Part shown: in pieces, positions 1 through 9,214 of the stretch
How the letters are laid out: the number at the start of each line of letters is the position of its first letter
Position numbering within the stretch: the stretch's first letter is position 1
Source of the DNA: Pseudomonas sp. ICMP 561
Lineage (GTDB): Bacteria; Pseudomonadota; Gammaproteobacteria; Pseudomonadales; Pseudomonadaceae
Assembly (NCBI RefSeq): GCF_002699985.1
Contig: NZ_LKBT01000001.1
Location: 248,001-312,000, forward strand
Direction of reading: 5' to 3'
Length of the DNA: 64,000 nt
Program-made: the position numbers and the translations under genes
Notes under the pieces: model-generated
Told to the model about the DNA's origin: nothing
Database searches by the model: none
Seen by the model: only the letters and a program-made list of their open reading frames with translations

Positions 1-1403
1 AACGGCACGTTGACAACGCTGACGCTGTCACCGCGGCTGGCATCGAACCCGACAGCGTTCTGCACCAGACGGGTAAAGCGGTTCAAGTCTTCTGCGCTCC
101 ACGGTGTGCGTGTCGCTTCACCATTGGCCGGGTTGATCTTGAGCTGGTCATCCACCACCACGGCAACCGACAGACGATTCAAACGGCCCTGCTGTTGCTT
201 GGTGTGACTGATGGAGCGGTCCAGCTCGAAGTTCTTGGTCGACTGCACGCGCTTGTCAGCCGGGTATGGCGCCAAGGCTGGCTGACCCGTGGCCGGGTCC
301 ATGATTTGTTGGCCGTTTGCATCCAGCAACGGCTGGCCTGGAGCAATGGCGGCAGCAGCACCGGCTGCACCGGCGCCCGGGGTTTGCGGTGCGGTTGCAG
401 GGCCTGGCGGCTGGTTGCTCAACGCGCCCGGAACACCTGATGCACCTGAACTGCTGGAACGCTGCTCGTTGACCGACTGCTCGCTGCGCAAGGCAGGCTG
501 ATCAGGGTTGAAGCTTTCTGCCGTTGACTCGACAGCACTGAAGTCCACATCAGCGGACACTTCCGCCTTGTAGCGATCAGTGCCCAGCACCGGACGCAGG
601 ATGTTCTGCACACGCTGAGTCAACATGCCTTCCATGCGACGGGCATAGTCAAACTGCTTGCCCGCCATGGTCAGCTCGGAGTTCTCCGCCTGATCAGAAA
701 GAAGATTGCCCTTCTGGTCGACGACAGTGACCTGGGACTTGGTCAGCTCTGGAACGCTGGTCGCCACCAGATTGACGATGGCCATGACCTGGCTTGGCTC
801 AAGGGAGCGGCCAGGGTAAAGCTCAACCAGAATCGAAGCACTTGGCTTGCGATCATCACGGACGAACACCGAGCTTTTCGGGATCGCCAAGTGCACACGG
901 GCACCCTTGATGTTATTCAAGGACGAAATGGTCCGCGCCAGCTCACCTTCAAGGCCACGACGATAGCGCGTCGCTTCCATGAACTGACTGGTCCCCAGGC
1001 CTTGATCCTTGTCCAGGATTTCAAAACCGACGTTGGCGTCAGTCTGGGCGATGCCAGCAGATGCCAGCTGAATGCGTGCACGTTGCACGTCATCAGCTTT
1101 CACCAGCAGCGCGCCGGAATTAGGCTCGACGGTGTAGGCAATATTGGCCGTGGTCAGCGTGTCCATGACCTGTTTGGCGTCCATGCCGGCCATGCTGCCG
1201 TACAACGGACGATAGTCAGGTTGCTGCGACCAGAGCACTACGGCAAAGCCGATGGCCACACTGGCAGCCAGGCCGACCATAAGGCCAACCTGACGCAACA
1301 TGGTCATCTCGGAGAGGTTTTCCAGGAAGGCCAGACCGAACAACGGTTTGCCTGCAGGAGCGCCTGCCTTGGCCGGAACGCTATCGGCGAGTGTTTCTGC
1401 CAT
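1..1403 (-). CDS. fliF: Flagellar MS-ring protein FliF (3' end beyond window)
   Basis: FliF forms the MS ring of the flagellar basal body in the inner membrane. The frame reads from an ATG at 1403 (MAETLADSVPAKAG...) through 467 codons to the window edge, so the C-terminal part, including the second membrane helix and the FliG-binding tail, is missing here. Visible parts are one N-terminal membrane helix around residues 35-55, followed by the periplasmic ring-building domains (SMAGMDAKQVMDTL, then GLGTSQFMEATRYRRGLEGEL, typical of the YscJ/FliF family). A low-complexity Ala/Pro/Gly-rich linker follows near residues 325-385. It lies 14 bp downstream of fliE on the same strand and should be co-transcribed with it. 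No internal stop is seen. Confidence 0.95.
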   Translation of the reverse strand, partial: MAETLADSVPAKAGAPAGKPLFGLAFLENLSEMTMLRQVGLMVGLAASVAIGFAVVLWSQQPDYRPLYGSMAGMDAKQVMDTLTTANIAYTVEPNSGALLVKADDVQRARIQLASAGIAQTDANVGFEILDKDQGLGTSQFMEATRYRRGLEGELARTISSLNNIKGARVHLAIPKSSVFVRDDRKPSASILVELYPGRSLEPSQVMAIVNLVATSVPELTKSQVTVVDQKGNLLSDQAENSELTMAGKQFDYARRMEGMLTQRVQNILRPVLGTDRYKAEVSADVDFSAVESTAESFNPDQPALRSEQSVNEQRSSSSGASGVPGALSNQPPGPATAPQTPGAGAAGAAAAIAPGQPLLDANGQQIMDPATGQPALAPYPADKRVQSTKNFELDRSISHTKQQQGRLNRLSVAVVVDDQLKINPANGEATRTPWSAEDLNRFTRLVQNAVGFDASRGDSVSVVNVP

Positions 1404-1417
1404 GACTCAATACGTCC

Positions 1418-1744
1418 TTAAACCGGCATCTGCATGATGTCTTGGTAAGCCTGAACCAGCTTGTTTCGCACCTGGGTCAAGGCTTGAAAAGACACACTGG
1501 CCTTCTGGGACGAGATCATCACGTCAGTGAGGTCCACGCCGCTCTTGCCGATCTCGAAGGCGCTGGACAGCTGGCTGGAAGCCTGCTGAACGTCGTTGAC
1601 CTTGTTGACGGCCTGGCCAAGCATGTCGGCAAAGCTGCTGGAGCCGATTTGCGGCGTAGCTGCAGCCTTGGGCGCAGCCATGGCATCCATCTGCATGGAG
1701 CGCATGTCCAACATCAAGCGATTAAATTCAACACCTTGGCTCAT
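1418..1744 (-). CDS. fliE: Flagellar hook-basal body protein FliE
   Basis: FliE is the adaptor between the MS ring and the proximal rod and is exported through the flagellar secretion apparatus. The chosen start gives [17 protein letters not shown], 108 residues, the usual family size. An in-frame ATG 15 bp upstream lacks a ribosome site, whereas GAGA sits about 8 bp before the chosen ATG. The conserved C-terminal helix ([20 protein letters not shown]) is present. The gene opens the fliEF operon and is preceded by a clear sigma-54 promoter about 60 bp upstream. In P. aeruginosa this operon is FleR-dependent; regulation here is inferred from that. Confidence 0.95.
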   Translation of the reverse strand: MSQGVEFNRLMLDMRSMQMDAMAAPKAAATPQIGSSSFADMLGQAVNKVNDVQQASSQLSSAFEIGKSGVDLTDVMISSQKASVSFQALTQVRNKLVQAYQDIMQMPV

Positions 1745-1805
1745 GGACGTTTCTCTCATAAGGGCCGCAAATTTTTGACACCGAGTCAGCGGTCAATAAT
1801 GTCAA

Positions 1806-1821
1806 AGCAACAAGAGTGCCA
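1806..1821 (-). promoter_or_regulatory. Sigma-54 promoter of fliE
   Basis: On the minus strand the sequence reads TGGCAC-TCTTG-TTGCT, an exact match to the RpoN -24/-12 consensus with the required GG-N10-GC spacing. It lies about 60 bp upstream of the fliE start. A hairpin with 8-bp arms (CTCTGGAT/ATCCAGAG, 1886-1893 and 1907-1914) lies further upstream, between this promoter and the end of fleR, without a T-tract. Confidence 0.85.
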
Positions 1822-1997
1822 GCTACATAGCAGCATATGGCCATCACGATGCATCCAATCTATCAGCGAATTCCGCTAAACCCTGCTCTGGATAAGCATT
1901 TGGCTGATCCAGAGAGGTTAAAATTTTTTAATTTCAGGTCGATCTGCGACAAATAAGCGCAGGCAGAAAAACTGTATCGGCTCTAAACGACAAACCA

Positions 1998-3422
1998 TCA
2001 GGTCGCGAACAGATAACCTTCCACGTCCATCCCCGCGTCGCGCATTTGTGCCAGCTTGTAGCGCAACGTACGAGGGCTGATACCGAGGCGCTCCGCCGCT
2101 TCTTTGCGGCGACCACGCTCAGCGCGTAGCGTATCGATGATCATTTGAAATTCACGCCGCCGCAGGTCATCCCCCAGCGCGCCAGCCGAATCGCTGACAG
2201 CCAGCTCCATCGGAGCCGACACACCCACTGGCGCGGCAGGTGCCAATGAACCGCCAGCGGTCCCGCTCAACGATGGCGCTGGCGCGTAAGACACAGGGCC
2301 GGACAAGCAGAAGTCTTCAGCCTGAATCACACCGCCCTGCTGCAAAATCAACGCCCGTTGCACAGCGTTATCAAGCTCCCGGACATTCCCCGGCCAGGCA
2401 TAACTCACCAGACAGGCTTGCGCCTGCGCCGACAGCCTGACGGCGGCGTGCTTCATTTTATTGGCATGCTTGGCCAGCAGACGCTCGGCGAGCGGCAGAA
2501 TATCGGCAGTCCTTTGACGCAGCGGTTGCCAGGCCAACGGAAAAACCGAAAGCCGGTAGTACAAGTCTTCCCGGAAGCGACCTGCCGCTACTTCACCGGC
2601 CAGATCACGGTTGGTGGTCGCAACCACGCGAATATCCAGGGTGATCGTCTTCTTGCCGCCGACCCGCTCAACTTCACGTTCCTGAAGAACCCGAAGCAGC
2701 TTGGCCTGCAAACCCAAGGGCATTTCCGAGATTTCATCCAGCAAGATCGTGCCGCCGTCGGCCTGCTCGAATTTGCCAGCCTGGGCGGCGATAGCGCCGG
2801 TGAAAGAGCCCTTCTCGTGACCAAATAACGTGGCTTCCAGCATATTGTCGGGAATGGCTGCGCAGTTAATGGCAATGAACGGCTTTTCCGCGCGGGGCGA
2901 ATGCTGATGGATAAAACGCGCCAGCACTTCCTTACCCGTCCCCGACTCCCCTGAAATCAACACGGTCGAATCGCTTTTCGCCACACGGCTGGCCAGGTTG
3001 AGCAACTGCGCGCTGGCAGGTTCGACGGCGATAGGACCTTCGTTGCCTGCCGGCCCCAGACGCCCCAAGGCATGTCGCTCTACCAGACCCAACAACGCCT
3101 TGGGTTCGAACGGCTTGACCAGATAGTCGGCCGCGCCATGACGCATGGCATCCACCGCGCGCTCCACTGCGCCATGAGCTGTCATCAACAGCACCGGCAA
3201 TTGCGGGTGACGCTCGCGCAGCAAACCGAGCAATTGGTGCCCGTCCATGCCGGGCATGTTGACGTCACTGATGACCAGCCCGAACGACTCATCGGCCGCC
3301 GCCAGCAACGCGTCTTCCGCGCAGGCGACCGCGTGATAATCATGCCCCGCCAGTTCAAGGGTATCGCCCAGCGCTTCCCGCAATGAACGGTCGTCCTCGA
3401 CCAGCAACACCTTGATCGCCAT
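1998..3422 (-). CDS. fleR: Sigma-54-dependent response regulator FleR
   Basis: FleR is the response regulator of the FleS-FleR pair and activates sigma-54 promoters of later basal-body and hook genes. Its 474 residues match the family length. The receiver domain occupies residues 1-120 with phospho-acceptor Asp53 (VISDVNMPG) and the DD pair near residue 10. The AAA+ domain spans about 135-370, with Walker A GESGTGKE, the sigma-54 contact loop as GSFTGA rather than GAFTGA, and Walker B ILLDEIS. A Fis-type helix-turn-helix lies at the C-terminus (AAERLGISPRTLRYKL). Start and upstream stop share one base with fleS (TGATG), indicating translational coupling. Confidence 0.96.
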   Translation of the reverse strand: MAIKVLLVEDDRSLREALGDTLELAGHDYHAVACAEDALLAAADESFGLVISDVNMPGMDGHQLLGLLRERHPQLPVLLMTAHGAVERAVDAMRHGAADYLVKPFEPKALLGLVERHALGRLGPAGNEGPIAVEPASAQLLNLASRVAKSDSTVLISGESGTGKEVLARFIHQHSPRAEKPFIAINCAAIPDNMLEATLFGHEKGSFTGAIAAQAGKFEQADGGTILLDEISEMPLGLQAKLLRVLQEREVERVGGKKTITLDIRVVATTNRDLAGEVAAGRFREDLYYRLSVFPLAWQPLRQRTADILPLAERLLAKHANKMKHAAVRLSAQAQACLVSYAWPGNVRELDNAVQRALILQQGGVIQAEDFCLSGPVSYAPAPSLSGTAGGSLAPAAPVGVSAPMELAVSDSAGALGDDLRRREFQMIIDTLRAERGRRKEAAERLGISPRTLRYKLAQMRDAGMDVEGYLFAT

Positions 3423-4639
3423 CAGCAGATTTCCTTTGCAGCGGAAGCCGGAACCAGTGGCAACGAAACGATCGCACAGGTGCCGCGCCCGACACGGGAT
3501 CGGTACTGCACGCCGCCCTGATGCGCACGGGTAACCGCTGTCACCACCGCCAGCCCAAGACCGGTTCCCGTGGTCTTGGTGGTAAAGAATGGCTCGCCGA
3601 TTCGGGCAAGTGCAGCGGCATCGATGCCACTGCCGTTATCACTGACACAAACCCGCAAAACATCACCGCGGGCATAAGCGTGGATTTTCAGACGCGTGCG
3701 CCCGGCACTGGCCTGCACGGCATTCTCAACCAGATTGAGCAAAGCACCGACCAGCGTGTCGCGATTGCACAGCAGCTGCCCAGGGACATCGTCACACTGC
3801 CACCGCACGGACAGATCGTCGGTTTGGGTATGCGCCGCAGCCTGTAGTGCCGCGAACAGCTCGTGCGGTGTAATGCGATCCGTCAACGGCAACTCGCCAC
3901 GGGCAAAGACCAGCATGTCGCGAACCTGATGCTCCAGCTCATGCAAACGTTCCTTGAGTCGTCCGGCGAAACGCTGCTGGGTTTCCACCGGCAACTGCTG
4001 CTCTGTCAAATGACTGGCATAGATCAGCGCAGCAGAGAGCGGCGTACGAATCTGGTGGGCCAGCGAGGCGACCATTCGCCCCAGAGATGACAGGCGCTCA
4101 TGGCGCGCCAACTGCCCTTGCAGGCGACGGGTTTCAGTCAGGTCGTTAAGCAAGACCAACTGCCCAGGCTCGGCATCCAGTGAACGCGTGGAGATGGACA
4201 GACGACGTCCATCCTTTAGAGAGATTTCATGACCATCGTCTTCGCGAGGCGCAAAGCAACGGCTGATCACGTGCCTCCAGAGCTCACCCACCAGAGGTTG
4301 CCCGAGCAGATCCACCGCAGCCGGGTTCGCTTCGCGTACAACGCCCATGGCGTCGATCACGATCACGCCGCCGGGCAACAGATCCAGAAGGTTCTGCAAG
4401 CGGAATGCAAGGCGTTCTTTTTCTGCCAGCTCCTGCATACGCTGAGCACTGACCACCGCCAGTTCGCCCTTAAGCTCAGTAACCCGTGCTTCCAGCAAGC
4501 TGTAGGAGTCCGTCAGTTGCGACGACATCTGATTGAACAGCTGAAAGGCATGCTCAAGCCCCTGACGACTTTCCAGTTCGAGGGACAGCGGAACTTGAAG
4601 TGCAGAATCAGACGACAGCTGCTGAACGGCCTGGGACAT
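3422..4639 (-). CDS. fleS: Flagellar sensor histidine kinase FleS
   Basis: FleS is a soluble-looking histidine kinase that phosphorylates FleR. The start at 4639 gives MSQAVQQLSSDSAL and 405 residues, close to the P. aeruginosa length; a longer frame from 4699 would overlap the promoter. Domains in order are an N-terminal coiled region (residues 30-90), a PAS domain (about 95-195, GGVIVIDAMGVVREANPAA), a HisKA box with AHQIRTPLSAAL, and a catalytic ATPase with N box LLNLVENAVQAS, G1 DNGSGI and G2 GTGLGLAVV. No membrane segments are seen. It is the first gene of the fleSR operon and has its own sigma-54 promoter. Confidence 0.95.
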   Translation of the reverse strand: MSQAVQQLSSDSALQVPLSLELESRQGLEHAFQLFNQMSSQLTDSYSLLEARVTELKGELAVVSAQRMQELAEKERLAFRLQNLLDLLPGGVIVIDAMGVVREANPAAVDLLGQPLVGELWRHVISRCFAPREDDGHEISLKDGRRLSISTRSLDAEPGQLVLLNDLTETRRLQGQLARHERLSSLGRMVASLAHQIRTPLSAALIYASHLTEQQLPVETQQRFAGRLKERLHELEHQVRDMLVFARGELPLTDRITPHELFAALQAAAHTQTDDLSVRWQCDDVPGQLLCNRDTLVGALLNLVENAVQASAGRTRLKIHAYARGDVLRVCVSDNGSGIDAAALARIGEPFFTTKTTGTGLGLAVVTAVTRAHQGGVQYRSRVGRGTCAIVSLPLVPASAAKEIC

Positions 4640-4694
4640 AGGTAATCTCTCGCGTGGCGAACCGTCAGTAAAAACGGTATGTTCCAAGAGACTT

Positions 4695-4710
4695 AGCAAT
4701 CCTCGTGCCG
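4695..4710 (-). promoter_or_regulatory. Sigma-54 promoter of fleSR
   Basis: The minus strand reads CGGCAC-GAGGA-TTGCT, one mismatch (first base) from the RpoN consensus, with GG-N10-GC spacing. It sits about 55 bp upstream of the fleS start. Its -24 end directly touches the T-tract of the fleQ terminator. FleQ dependence is known for the P. aeruginosa fleSR promoter and inferred here. Confidence 0.8.
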
Positions 4711-4740
4711 AAAAAAAAGCCCCTGATAATTCAGGGGCTT
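4711..4740 (-). terminator. Rho-independent terminator of fleQ
   Basis: Inverted repeat AAGCCCCTGA (4717-4726) and TCAGGGGCTT (4731-4740) with loop TAAT, followed on the minus strand by eight T residues. It lies 24 bp past the fleQ stop codon and separates fleQ from fleSR. Confidence 0.92.
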
Positions 4741-4764
4741 GGCTTTATTTCAACGCAGCACGCG

Positions 4765-6243
4765 TCAATCATCTGCCTGTTCATCACCGTCACGGCGCGT
4801 CATGCCGTACTTGCGCATCTTCTCGACGAGGGTTGTACGACGGATCCGCAGACGCTCGGCGGCGCGAGCCACAATGCCGTTGGCATCGTCCAGCGCCTGC
4901 TGAATCAGACCCTGCTCAAGACCACCCAGGTAATCCTTCAGATCCAGACCTTCCGGAGGCAGAACCGCGCTGTTGGCGAAGTTTGGCGTATGACCATTGA
5001 TCGCAACGCGCTCTTCGAGATCGCTGCGGATACCTTCAACCATCTGCTCGTCTTCATCATCGACGTAGCGGAATTTCTTCGGCAACTCCGCGACACCAAT
5101 CACGCCGTACGGATGCATGATCGCCATGCGCTCAACCAGATTGGCGAGCTCCCGCACATTGCCCGGCCAGGCATGGCGACACAGGGACATGATCGCTGCC
5201 GAGTTGAAACGAATAGAGCCACGCTTCTCGTGTTCCATGCGCGAAATCAGTTCGTTCATCAACAGCGGAATATCTTCGACCCGCTCACGCAGCGGGGCCA
5301 TTTCGATCGGGAATACGTTCAGACGGTAGTAAAGGTCTTCACGGAAACTGCCGATCTCGATCATGGTTTCGAGGTTTTTGTGCGTGGCGGCAATAATGCG
5401 AACGTCGACGCTTTGCGTCTTGTTGCTGCCCACCCGCTCAAACGTGCGCTCCTGAAGAACCCGCAACAGTTTGACCTGCATGGGCAGCGGCATGTCGCCG
5501 ATTTCGTCAAGGAACAACGTACCGCCGTTGGCCAGCTCGAAGCGCCCGGCACGACTGGTGATGGCGCCGGTAAAAGCGCCCTTCTCATGGCCGAAGAGTT
5601 CGCTTTCCAGCAACTCGGCAGGGATCGCCCCGCAGTTGACCGGCACAAATGGCGCTTCACGACGCTTGGAATGGTAATGCAGGTTACGGGCGACCACTTC
5701 CTTGCCCGTACCGGACTCGCCAAGGATCAGCACGGTGGCGTCAGTGTCGGCGACCTGCTGCATCATCTGGCGTACGTGCTGAATGGCGCGACTGGTGCCT
5801 ACCAGGCTACGGAACAGGTTGGGTTCGCGATGGCGACCGCGCTCACGCGCCTGATCGTACATCTCCCGGTAAACCTGGGCCCGGTGCAGCGAATCAAGCA
5901 ACTTGCTGTAGCTCGGCGGCATCTCGAGGCTCGAGAGCACGCGGCGACGCAAATCTTCGGGAAGCTCGGCAGGAGAAGAATTTTCTCCCAAAAGCAAAAC
6001 AGGAAGGAACTCATCCCATGCTGCGACTGTCTTAAGCAGTCCTTGAAGACTGCCCGAGGCATTGACACTGCCGACAAGCACGCAAAGCACTTCGCGAGTG
6101 GACGTCAGAGAGCCGACAACCTGCTGCCAGTCCTGGCTTGAGCAGGAAAGATTTTCTTCGCCAAGAAAATTCAGAATAACCGCCAAATCACGGCGGCGCT
6201 GGCTGTCGTCATCGATCAGGAGAATCTTGATTTCACGCCACAT
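4765..6243 (-). CDS. fleQ: Master flagellar regulator FleQ
   Basis: FleQ is the sigma-54 enhancer-binding protein at the top of the Pseudomonas flagellar cascade. It also binds c-di-GMP and controls exopolysaccharide genes. The 492-residue frame from [13 protein letters not shown] is near-collinear with known FleQ. The N-terminal REC-like domain (1-120) is followed by the LFRSLVG motif implicated in c-di-GMP binding. The AAA+ domain has Walker [14 protein letters not shown], an intact GAFTGA loop and [10 protein letters not shown]. The C-terminus carries the Fis-type helix-turn-helix ([21 protein letters not shown]). GGGAAG lies about 11 bp before the ATG. The gene is monocistronic, with its own terminator. 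Confidence 0.97.
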   Translation of the reverse strand: MWREIKILLIDDDSQRRRDLAVILNFLGEENLSCSSQDWQQVVGSLTSTREVLCVLVGSVNASGSLQGLLKTVAAWDEFLPVLLLGENSSPAELPEDLRRRVLSSLEMPPSYSKLLDSLHRAQVYREMYDQARERGRHREPNLFRSLVGTSRAIQHVRQMMQQVADTDATVLILGESGTGKEVVARNLHYHSKRREAPFVPVNCGAIPAELLESELFGHEKGAFTGAITSRAGRFELANGGTLFLDEIGDMPLPMQVKLLRVLQERTFERVGSNKTQSVDVRIIAATHKNLETMIEIGSFREDLYYRLNVFPIEMAPLRERVEDIPLLMNELISRMEHEKRGSIRFNSAAIMSLCRHAWPGNVRELANLVERMAIMHPYGVIGVAELPKKFRYVDDEDEQMVEGIRSDLEERVAINGHTPNFANSAVLPPEGLDLKDYLGGLEQGLIQQALDDANGIVARAAERLRIRRTTLVEKMRKYGMTRRDGDEQADD

Positions 6244-6405
6244 GCAATAGCAACTTCCCTAGTCAACTCAATGCCCATACATGGGGCAGCTTGGTATCCC
6301 GGCCACTGCTTATACCGAGAACCAGAAAATAGTAAACATCGCTAGTTAAGTCAAAATACCGTAAACAGTCAAATTTATGGCGTAAAGCTTTTTTTGACCA
6401 ACCGG

Positions 6406-6705
6406 TCACGAATCAAATAGATGGTAAACCTTTGCTGCATTTTTGGCTTGGTTGATTTGCGTCATTTCATCGACGATAGCCTGACGCTCGCCGGTAGCAG
6501 TGTCGATGAGTTGCCGGTAGACCGTCAATAACTCTTCAAGATTGCTGCGCAACTCAGGGCCATCAGGCGCATCTTCGCGAATAACGTCTTCGACACAGGC
6601 ACGACAGGCCAGGTCCAGCTTGACGATCGTCTCCCAGTCACGCTCGGCCAACGCGCCAACCAGCGCTTCGCGAGTTTCTTCGATACGCTTGAGTGCAGCA
6701 CTCAT
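6406..6705 (-). CDS. fliT: Flagellar chaperone FliT
   Basis: This 99-residue, mostly helical acidic protein (MSAALKRIEETREALVG...) lies directly downstream of fliS and matches the FliT chaperone position and size. In P. aeruginosa the gene at this place was named fleP. FliT-type proteins bind the filament cap protein FliD and escort it to the export gate. GAGG is placed about 9 bp upstream of the ATG at 6705. The gap to fliS is 34 bp, so the two form one unit. Sequence conservation in FliT is low, so the call rests on context as well as on the helical pattern. Confidence 0.8.
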   Translation of the reverse strand: MSAALKRIEETREALVGALAERDWETIVKLDLACRACVEDVIREDAPDGPELRSNLEELLTVYRQLIDTATGERQAIVDEMTQINQAKNAAKVYHLFDS

Positions 6706-6739
6706 GTCTATATCCTCAGTACAAGCCTGTTATTTGATC

Positions 6740-7123
6740 TTAGTGGCCCGCGATTGCGTCCCAGCCTTCTTTGACCGTGCCCAGCAAACCGCCAACTTCG
6801 TCGAGAATTTTCGGGTCGCTTTTTATATTAGCTTCAGCCAGGCGTTTCATCATATAGACGTACAGGTTATCAACGCGAGTCAGCGTATCGGCAGAATTTT
6901 CCATATCCAGGCCTTCACGCAAACCGCCGACGATCTCGATGGCTTTGCCGATCAACACACCTTTGGAGGCAATGTCCTTGCGCCCGATAGCGCCCTTGGC
7001 CTGAGCAATACGATCCAGCCCGGCCTCCATCAGCATTTGCACCAGACGGTGAGGGGTAGCCTCCGAAGCCTGTGCATGGGAGTTCACTTTCTGATACTGC
7101 CGAAGGGCTAACATCGGGTTCAT
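6740..7123 (-). CDS. fliS: Flagellin export chaperone FliS
   Basis: FliS binds the C-terminus of flagellin in the cytoplasm, blocks premature polymerisation and delivers it for export. The start ATG at 7123 gives MNPMLALRQYQKVNSHAQ with GAGG 8 bp upstream; a TTG five codons earlier has no ribosome site. The product is 127 residues, the family norm. Conserved features are the N-terminal YQKV segment, SEATPHRLVQMLMEAGLDRI, and the helical core to the C-terminus. A FliA promoter lies 41 bp upstream, so fliST can be expressed separately from fliD. Confidence 0.94.
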   Translation of the reverse strand: MNPMLALRQYQKVNSHAQASEATPHRLVQMLMEAGLDRIAQAKGAIGRKDIASKGVLIGKAIEIVGGLREGLDMENSADTLTRVDNLYVYMMKRLAEANIKSDPKILDEVGGLLGTVKEGWDAIAGH

Positions 7124-7163
7124 GATGTACCTCGTCAAAGATTTAAAACTTCGTATGAACAGC

Positions 7164-7190
7164 TTATCGACGTATCGGCGACAAACTTTA
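7164..7190 (-). promoter_or_regulatory. FliA (sigma-28) promoter of fliST
   Basis: On the minus strand TAAAGTTT (7183-7190), an 11-bp spacer, and GTCGATAA (7164-7171) match the FliA consensus TAAAGTTT-N11-GCCGATAA with one mismatch. It is placed 41 bp before the fliS ATG and after the fliD stop. Confidence 0.88.
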
Positions 7191-7253
7191 GGACAGAAGC
7201 CAAAAACCCGGCATGCGTATGGACGCAGCCGGGCCTTTGTGAACCAACCAGCC

Positions 7254-8672
7254 TCAGGAAGCAGAGGTACGGGCGTTCAGTGCATCGAAGAACGAGGTGA
7301 TGCTGGACAACGTTGATTTCATTTGCCCAACAGCCAGGTCCATGGCGTTGTATTTGGCAGTCAACGTCGCGGTCAGGGTCTCAACCCGTAGATCCAGCGC
7401 GGCCTTCTGAGCGAGCAGGTCAGCCTTGGTCTTGTTCAACTGAGTGGTACGGACGTCCATGACGCCGCCCGTCGAAGTGTACGGGTCCAGCGCCTTGCTC
7501 ATCCGTTTCAACAAGCCGTCGCTGCCATCCTCCTTGGTACCCGCGAACAGCTGCTGCACATCGCCGCCAAGCCCCTTGGTCATAGCCGCATTGTACTTCC
7601 CAGTATCAAACGCCAGCTTGCCGCCCACTTGATCGGTTTGAATACCCAACTGCGAAAGGGTCGACAGCTTGCCACCCGAAGACGTGTCGTTCAGCACCGA
7701 ACGCATGGTAGCCAACAAATCACGCGCCAGTGAATCACCGCCCAGCGCCGCAACGCCAGTCAAATCACCATTGGAGTCAGTCGTGGCCTTGGTCAGCGAG
7801 TTGATGGTACTGACAACGGTGTTATAGGCATCAACGAAGGCCTGTAAAGAGGTCTTCAAACCGTCGGAGTTGGCACCCACAGTTACTACTGCCGGCGTCT
7901 TGGTTTCAGCAACCGCCGTGAAGCTCAAGCCCGAGACAGCGGTGTCGTAAGTGTTGGTGGAGCTCTTGATCGACAGACCACCAACCTTGATCTCGCCATC
8001 AATTGGCGCGTCGCCGATTCGACCAGCACTGGTCGCATCGGAAGCATCCAGCGCACCCGAACCGATGGTCAGGCCACTAATGCTGCTGCTCGTGGTGATG
8101 TCCGAACCGGCACCGGTTTTGGTCGAACCGAACACCAGGCGCGAGCCTGTAGCGTCAGTGATGATGTTGGCACTGACCCCACTGGTGGAGGTTTTGGCGT
8201 TAATCAGGTCTCGAACCGATTGCAGTGTCGAGCCTTCTGGAATGTTGAACTGCGTATCAACGCTATTTTGAGTGATGGTCAGGGAACCACTCGGAATAGC
8301 ACTGGCAGCCGCCGTGTCAAAGGATGCCGAAGCCACGCTTGAACTGGTGGCCAGTTTCACGACCTCCACTGCGTAAGTACCCGCAACCGCTGTGTTCTTG
8401 GCAGTTACAGTCAATACGGTAGGAGCCGACGACGTTGCAGCATAACCGTTAAAAGAAGGGGTATCGGTCTTTCCGAGATTAGTCAGCGCAGTCTGGAAGG
8501 CATCAAGCGCAGAGTTCAGCGTGCTGATCCCTGACAACTTGGTGGTGTTCAGCGTCGTCTGCTTGGCTATCTGGTTTGTTTTGGCGGCCTTGTCGGAGTT
8601 GACCAATGAAGTAACAAGGTCACCAATGGCCAGACCCGAACCCAGGCCTGAAGATGTAATTGTACCTGCCAT
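7254..8672 (-). CDS. fliD: Flagellar filament capping protein FliD
   Basis: FliD forms the distal cap under which flagellin subunits fold and assemble; in Pseudomonas it can also act as an adhesin. It has 472 residues, starting MAGTITSSGLGSGLAIGDLV, the characteristic FliD N-terminus, with AAGGAG about 6 bp before the ATG. The N-terminal coiled D0/D1 region, a Thr/Ser-rich central D2/D3 region (about 100-270) and a C-terminal coiled coil (MDVRTTQLNKTKADLLAQ... LTAKYNAMDLAVGQM) are visible. It sits between flaG and fliS. Confidence 0.95.
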   Translation of the reverse strand: MAGTITSSGLGSGLAIGDLVTSLVNSDKAAKTNQIAKQTTLNTTKLSGISTLNSALDAFQTALTNLGKTDTPSFNGYAATSSAPTVLTVTAKNTAVAGTYAVEVVKLATSSSVASASFDTAAASAIPSGSLTITQNSVDTQFNIPEGSTLQSVRDLINAKTSTSGVSANIITDATGSRLVFGSTKTGAGSDITTSSSISGLTIGSGALDASDATSAGRIGDAPIDGEIKVGGLSIKSSTNTYDTAVSGLSFTAVAETKTPAVVTVGANSDGLKTSLQAFVDAYNTVVSTINSLTKATTDSNGDLTGVAALGGDSLARDLLATMRSVLNDTSSGGKLSTLSQLGIQTDQVGGKLAFDTGKYNAAMTKGLGGDVQQLFAGTKEDGSDGLLKRMSKALDPYTSTGGVMDVRTTQLNKTKADLLAQKAALDLRVETLTATLTAKYNAMDLAVGQMKSTLSSITSFFDALNARTSAS

Positions 8673-8750
8673 GAATTTCTCCTTCAGATTTCAGCGGTCT
8701 TTTGCCTTTTCAAAAAAACAAAAGAACCCATCACATCGCTCACACCAGCA

Positions 8751-9140
8751 TCAAACCCTGGCGTCGAACAATAAGCTGTGTGCGTTATGAAGGCTGTCGG
8801 CGATTTTCAGTGCCTCCGCTGACGGCAACTGTCGCACGACTTCCCCGGTGTCACCCGCTATCACTTTTACAACAATTTCGCCCGACGACTCGTCGATCGA
8901 AAACTCGAGATTGCGTTTTACCGACTGCACAAACTTTTCAATTTCCTGTACTGCCGACTCAAGCCTCTGAGACTTTTCCGCTTCCGAAAGCCTGAGCGCC
9001 TCTTTACTTTCGGATGAATCCGAAACCACGGCAGGTGTCAGCACAACCGCGGCCTGAGGAACCTCAGCCGGTTTTTCAGCAACAACAGGCGTCGGCTTAA
9101 CGGCCTGGTAAGACAAGCTCAATTTGACGCTCATGTCCAT
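8751..9140 (-). CDS. flaG: FlaG family protein
   Basis: FlaG is a small protein found next to fliC or fliD that influences filament length in Pseudomonas, Vibrio and Campylobacter. The C-terminal half carries the diagnostic FlaG region: VKRNLEFSIDESSGEIVVKV, then GEVVRQLPSAEALKI. Three in-frame ATGs lie close together (9146, 9140, 9134). The middle one is chosen because GAGGAGG ends 8 bp before it, giving MDMSVKLSLSYQ and 129 residues. The longer frame would read through the fliC terminator. An unusual feature is that the Shine-Dalgarno site starts only a few bases after that terminator's T-tract. Confidence 0.87.
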   Translation of the reverse strand: MDMSVKLSLSYQAVKPTPVVAEKPAEVPQAAVVLTPAVVSDSSESKEALRLSEAEKSQRLESAVQEIEKFVQSVKRNLEFSIDESSGEIVVKVIAGDTGEVVRQLPSAEALKIADSLHNAHSLLFDARV

Positions 9141-9160
9141 ATCCATCACCTCCTCAAAGT

Positions 9161-9197
9161 AAAAAAGCGGAGGAGTACGAACTGCATACTCCCCCGC
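9161..9197 (-). terminator. Terminator downstream of fliC
   Basis: Imperfect 11-bp stem, GCGGAGGAGTA (9167-9177) against TACTCCCCCGC (9187-9197) with one mismatch, followed on the minus strand by six T residues. It lies 17 bp after the fliC stop and before flaG, so it should limit read-through of the abundant flagellin message. Confidence 0.8.
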
Positions 9198-9214
9198 CAA
9201 GTCTTACACCGATA

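Noticed and set aside
1886..1914. Hairpin CTCTGGAT/ATCCAGAG as a fleR terminator
   Set aside because: There is no T-tract on the minus strand, so it is mentioned only under the fliE promoter.
4705..6141. Plus-strand open frame of 478 codons opposite fleQ
   Set aside because: Antisense of fleQ; long antisense frames are common in high-GC Pseudomonas genes. The minus strand has full FleQ motifs.
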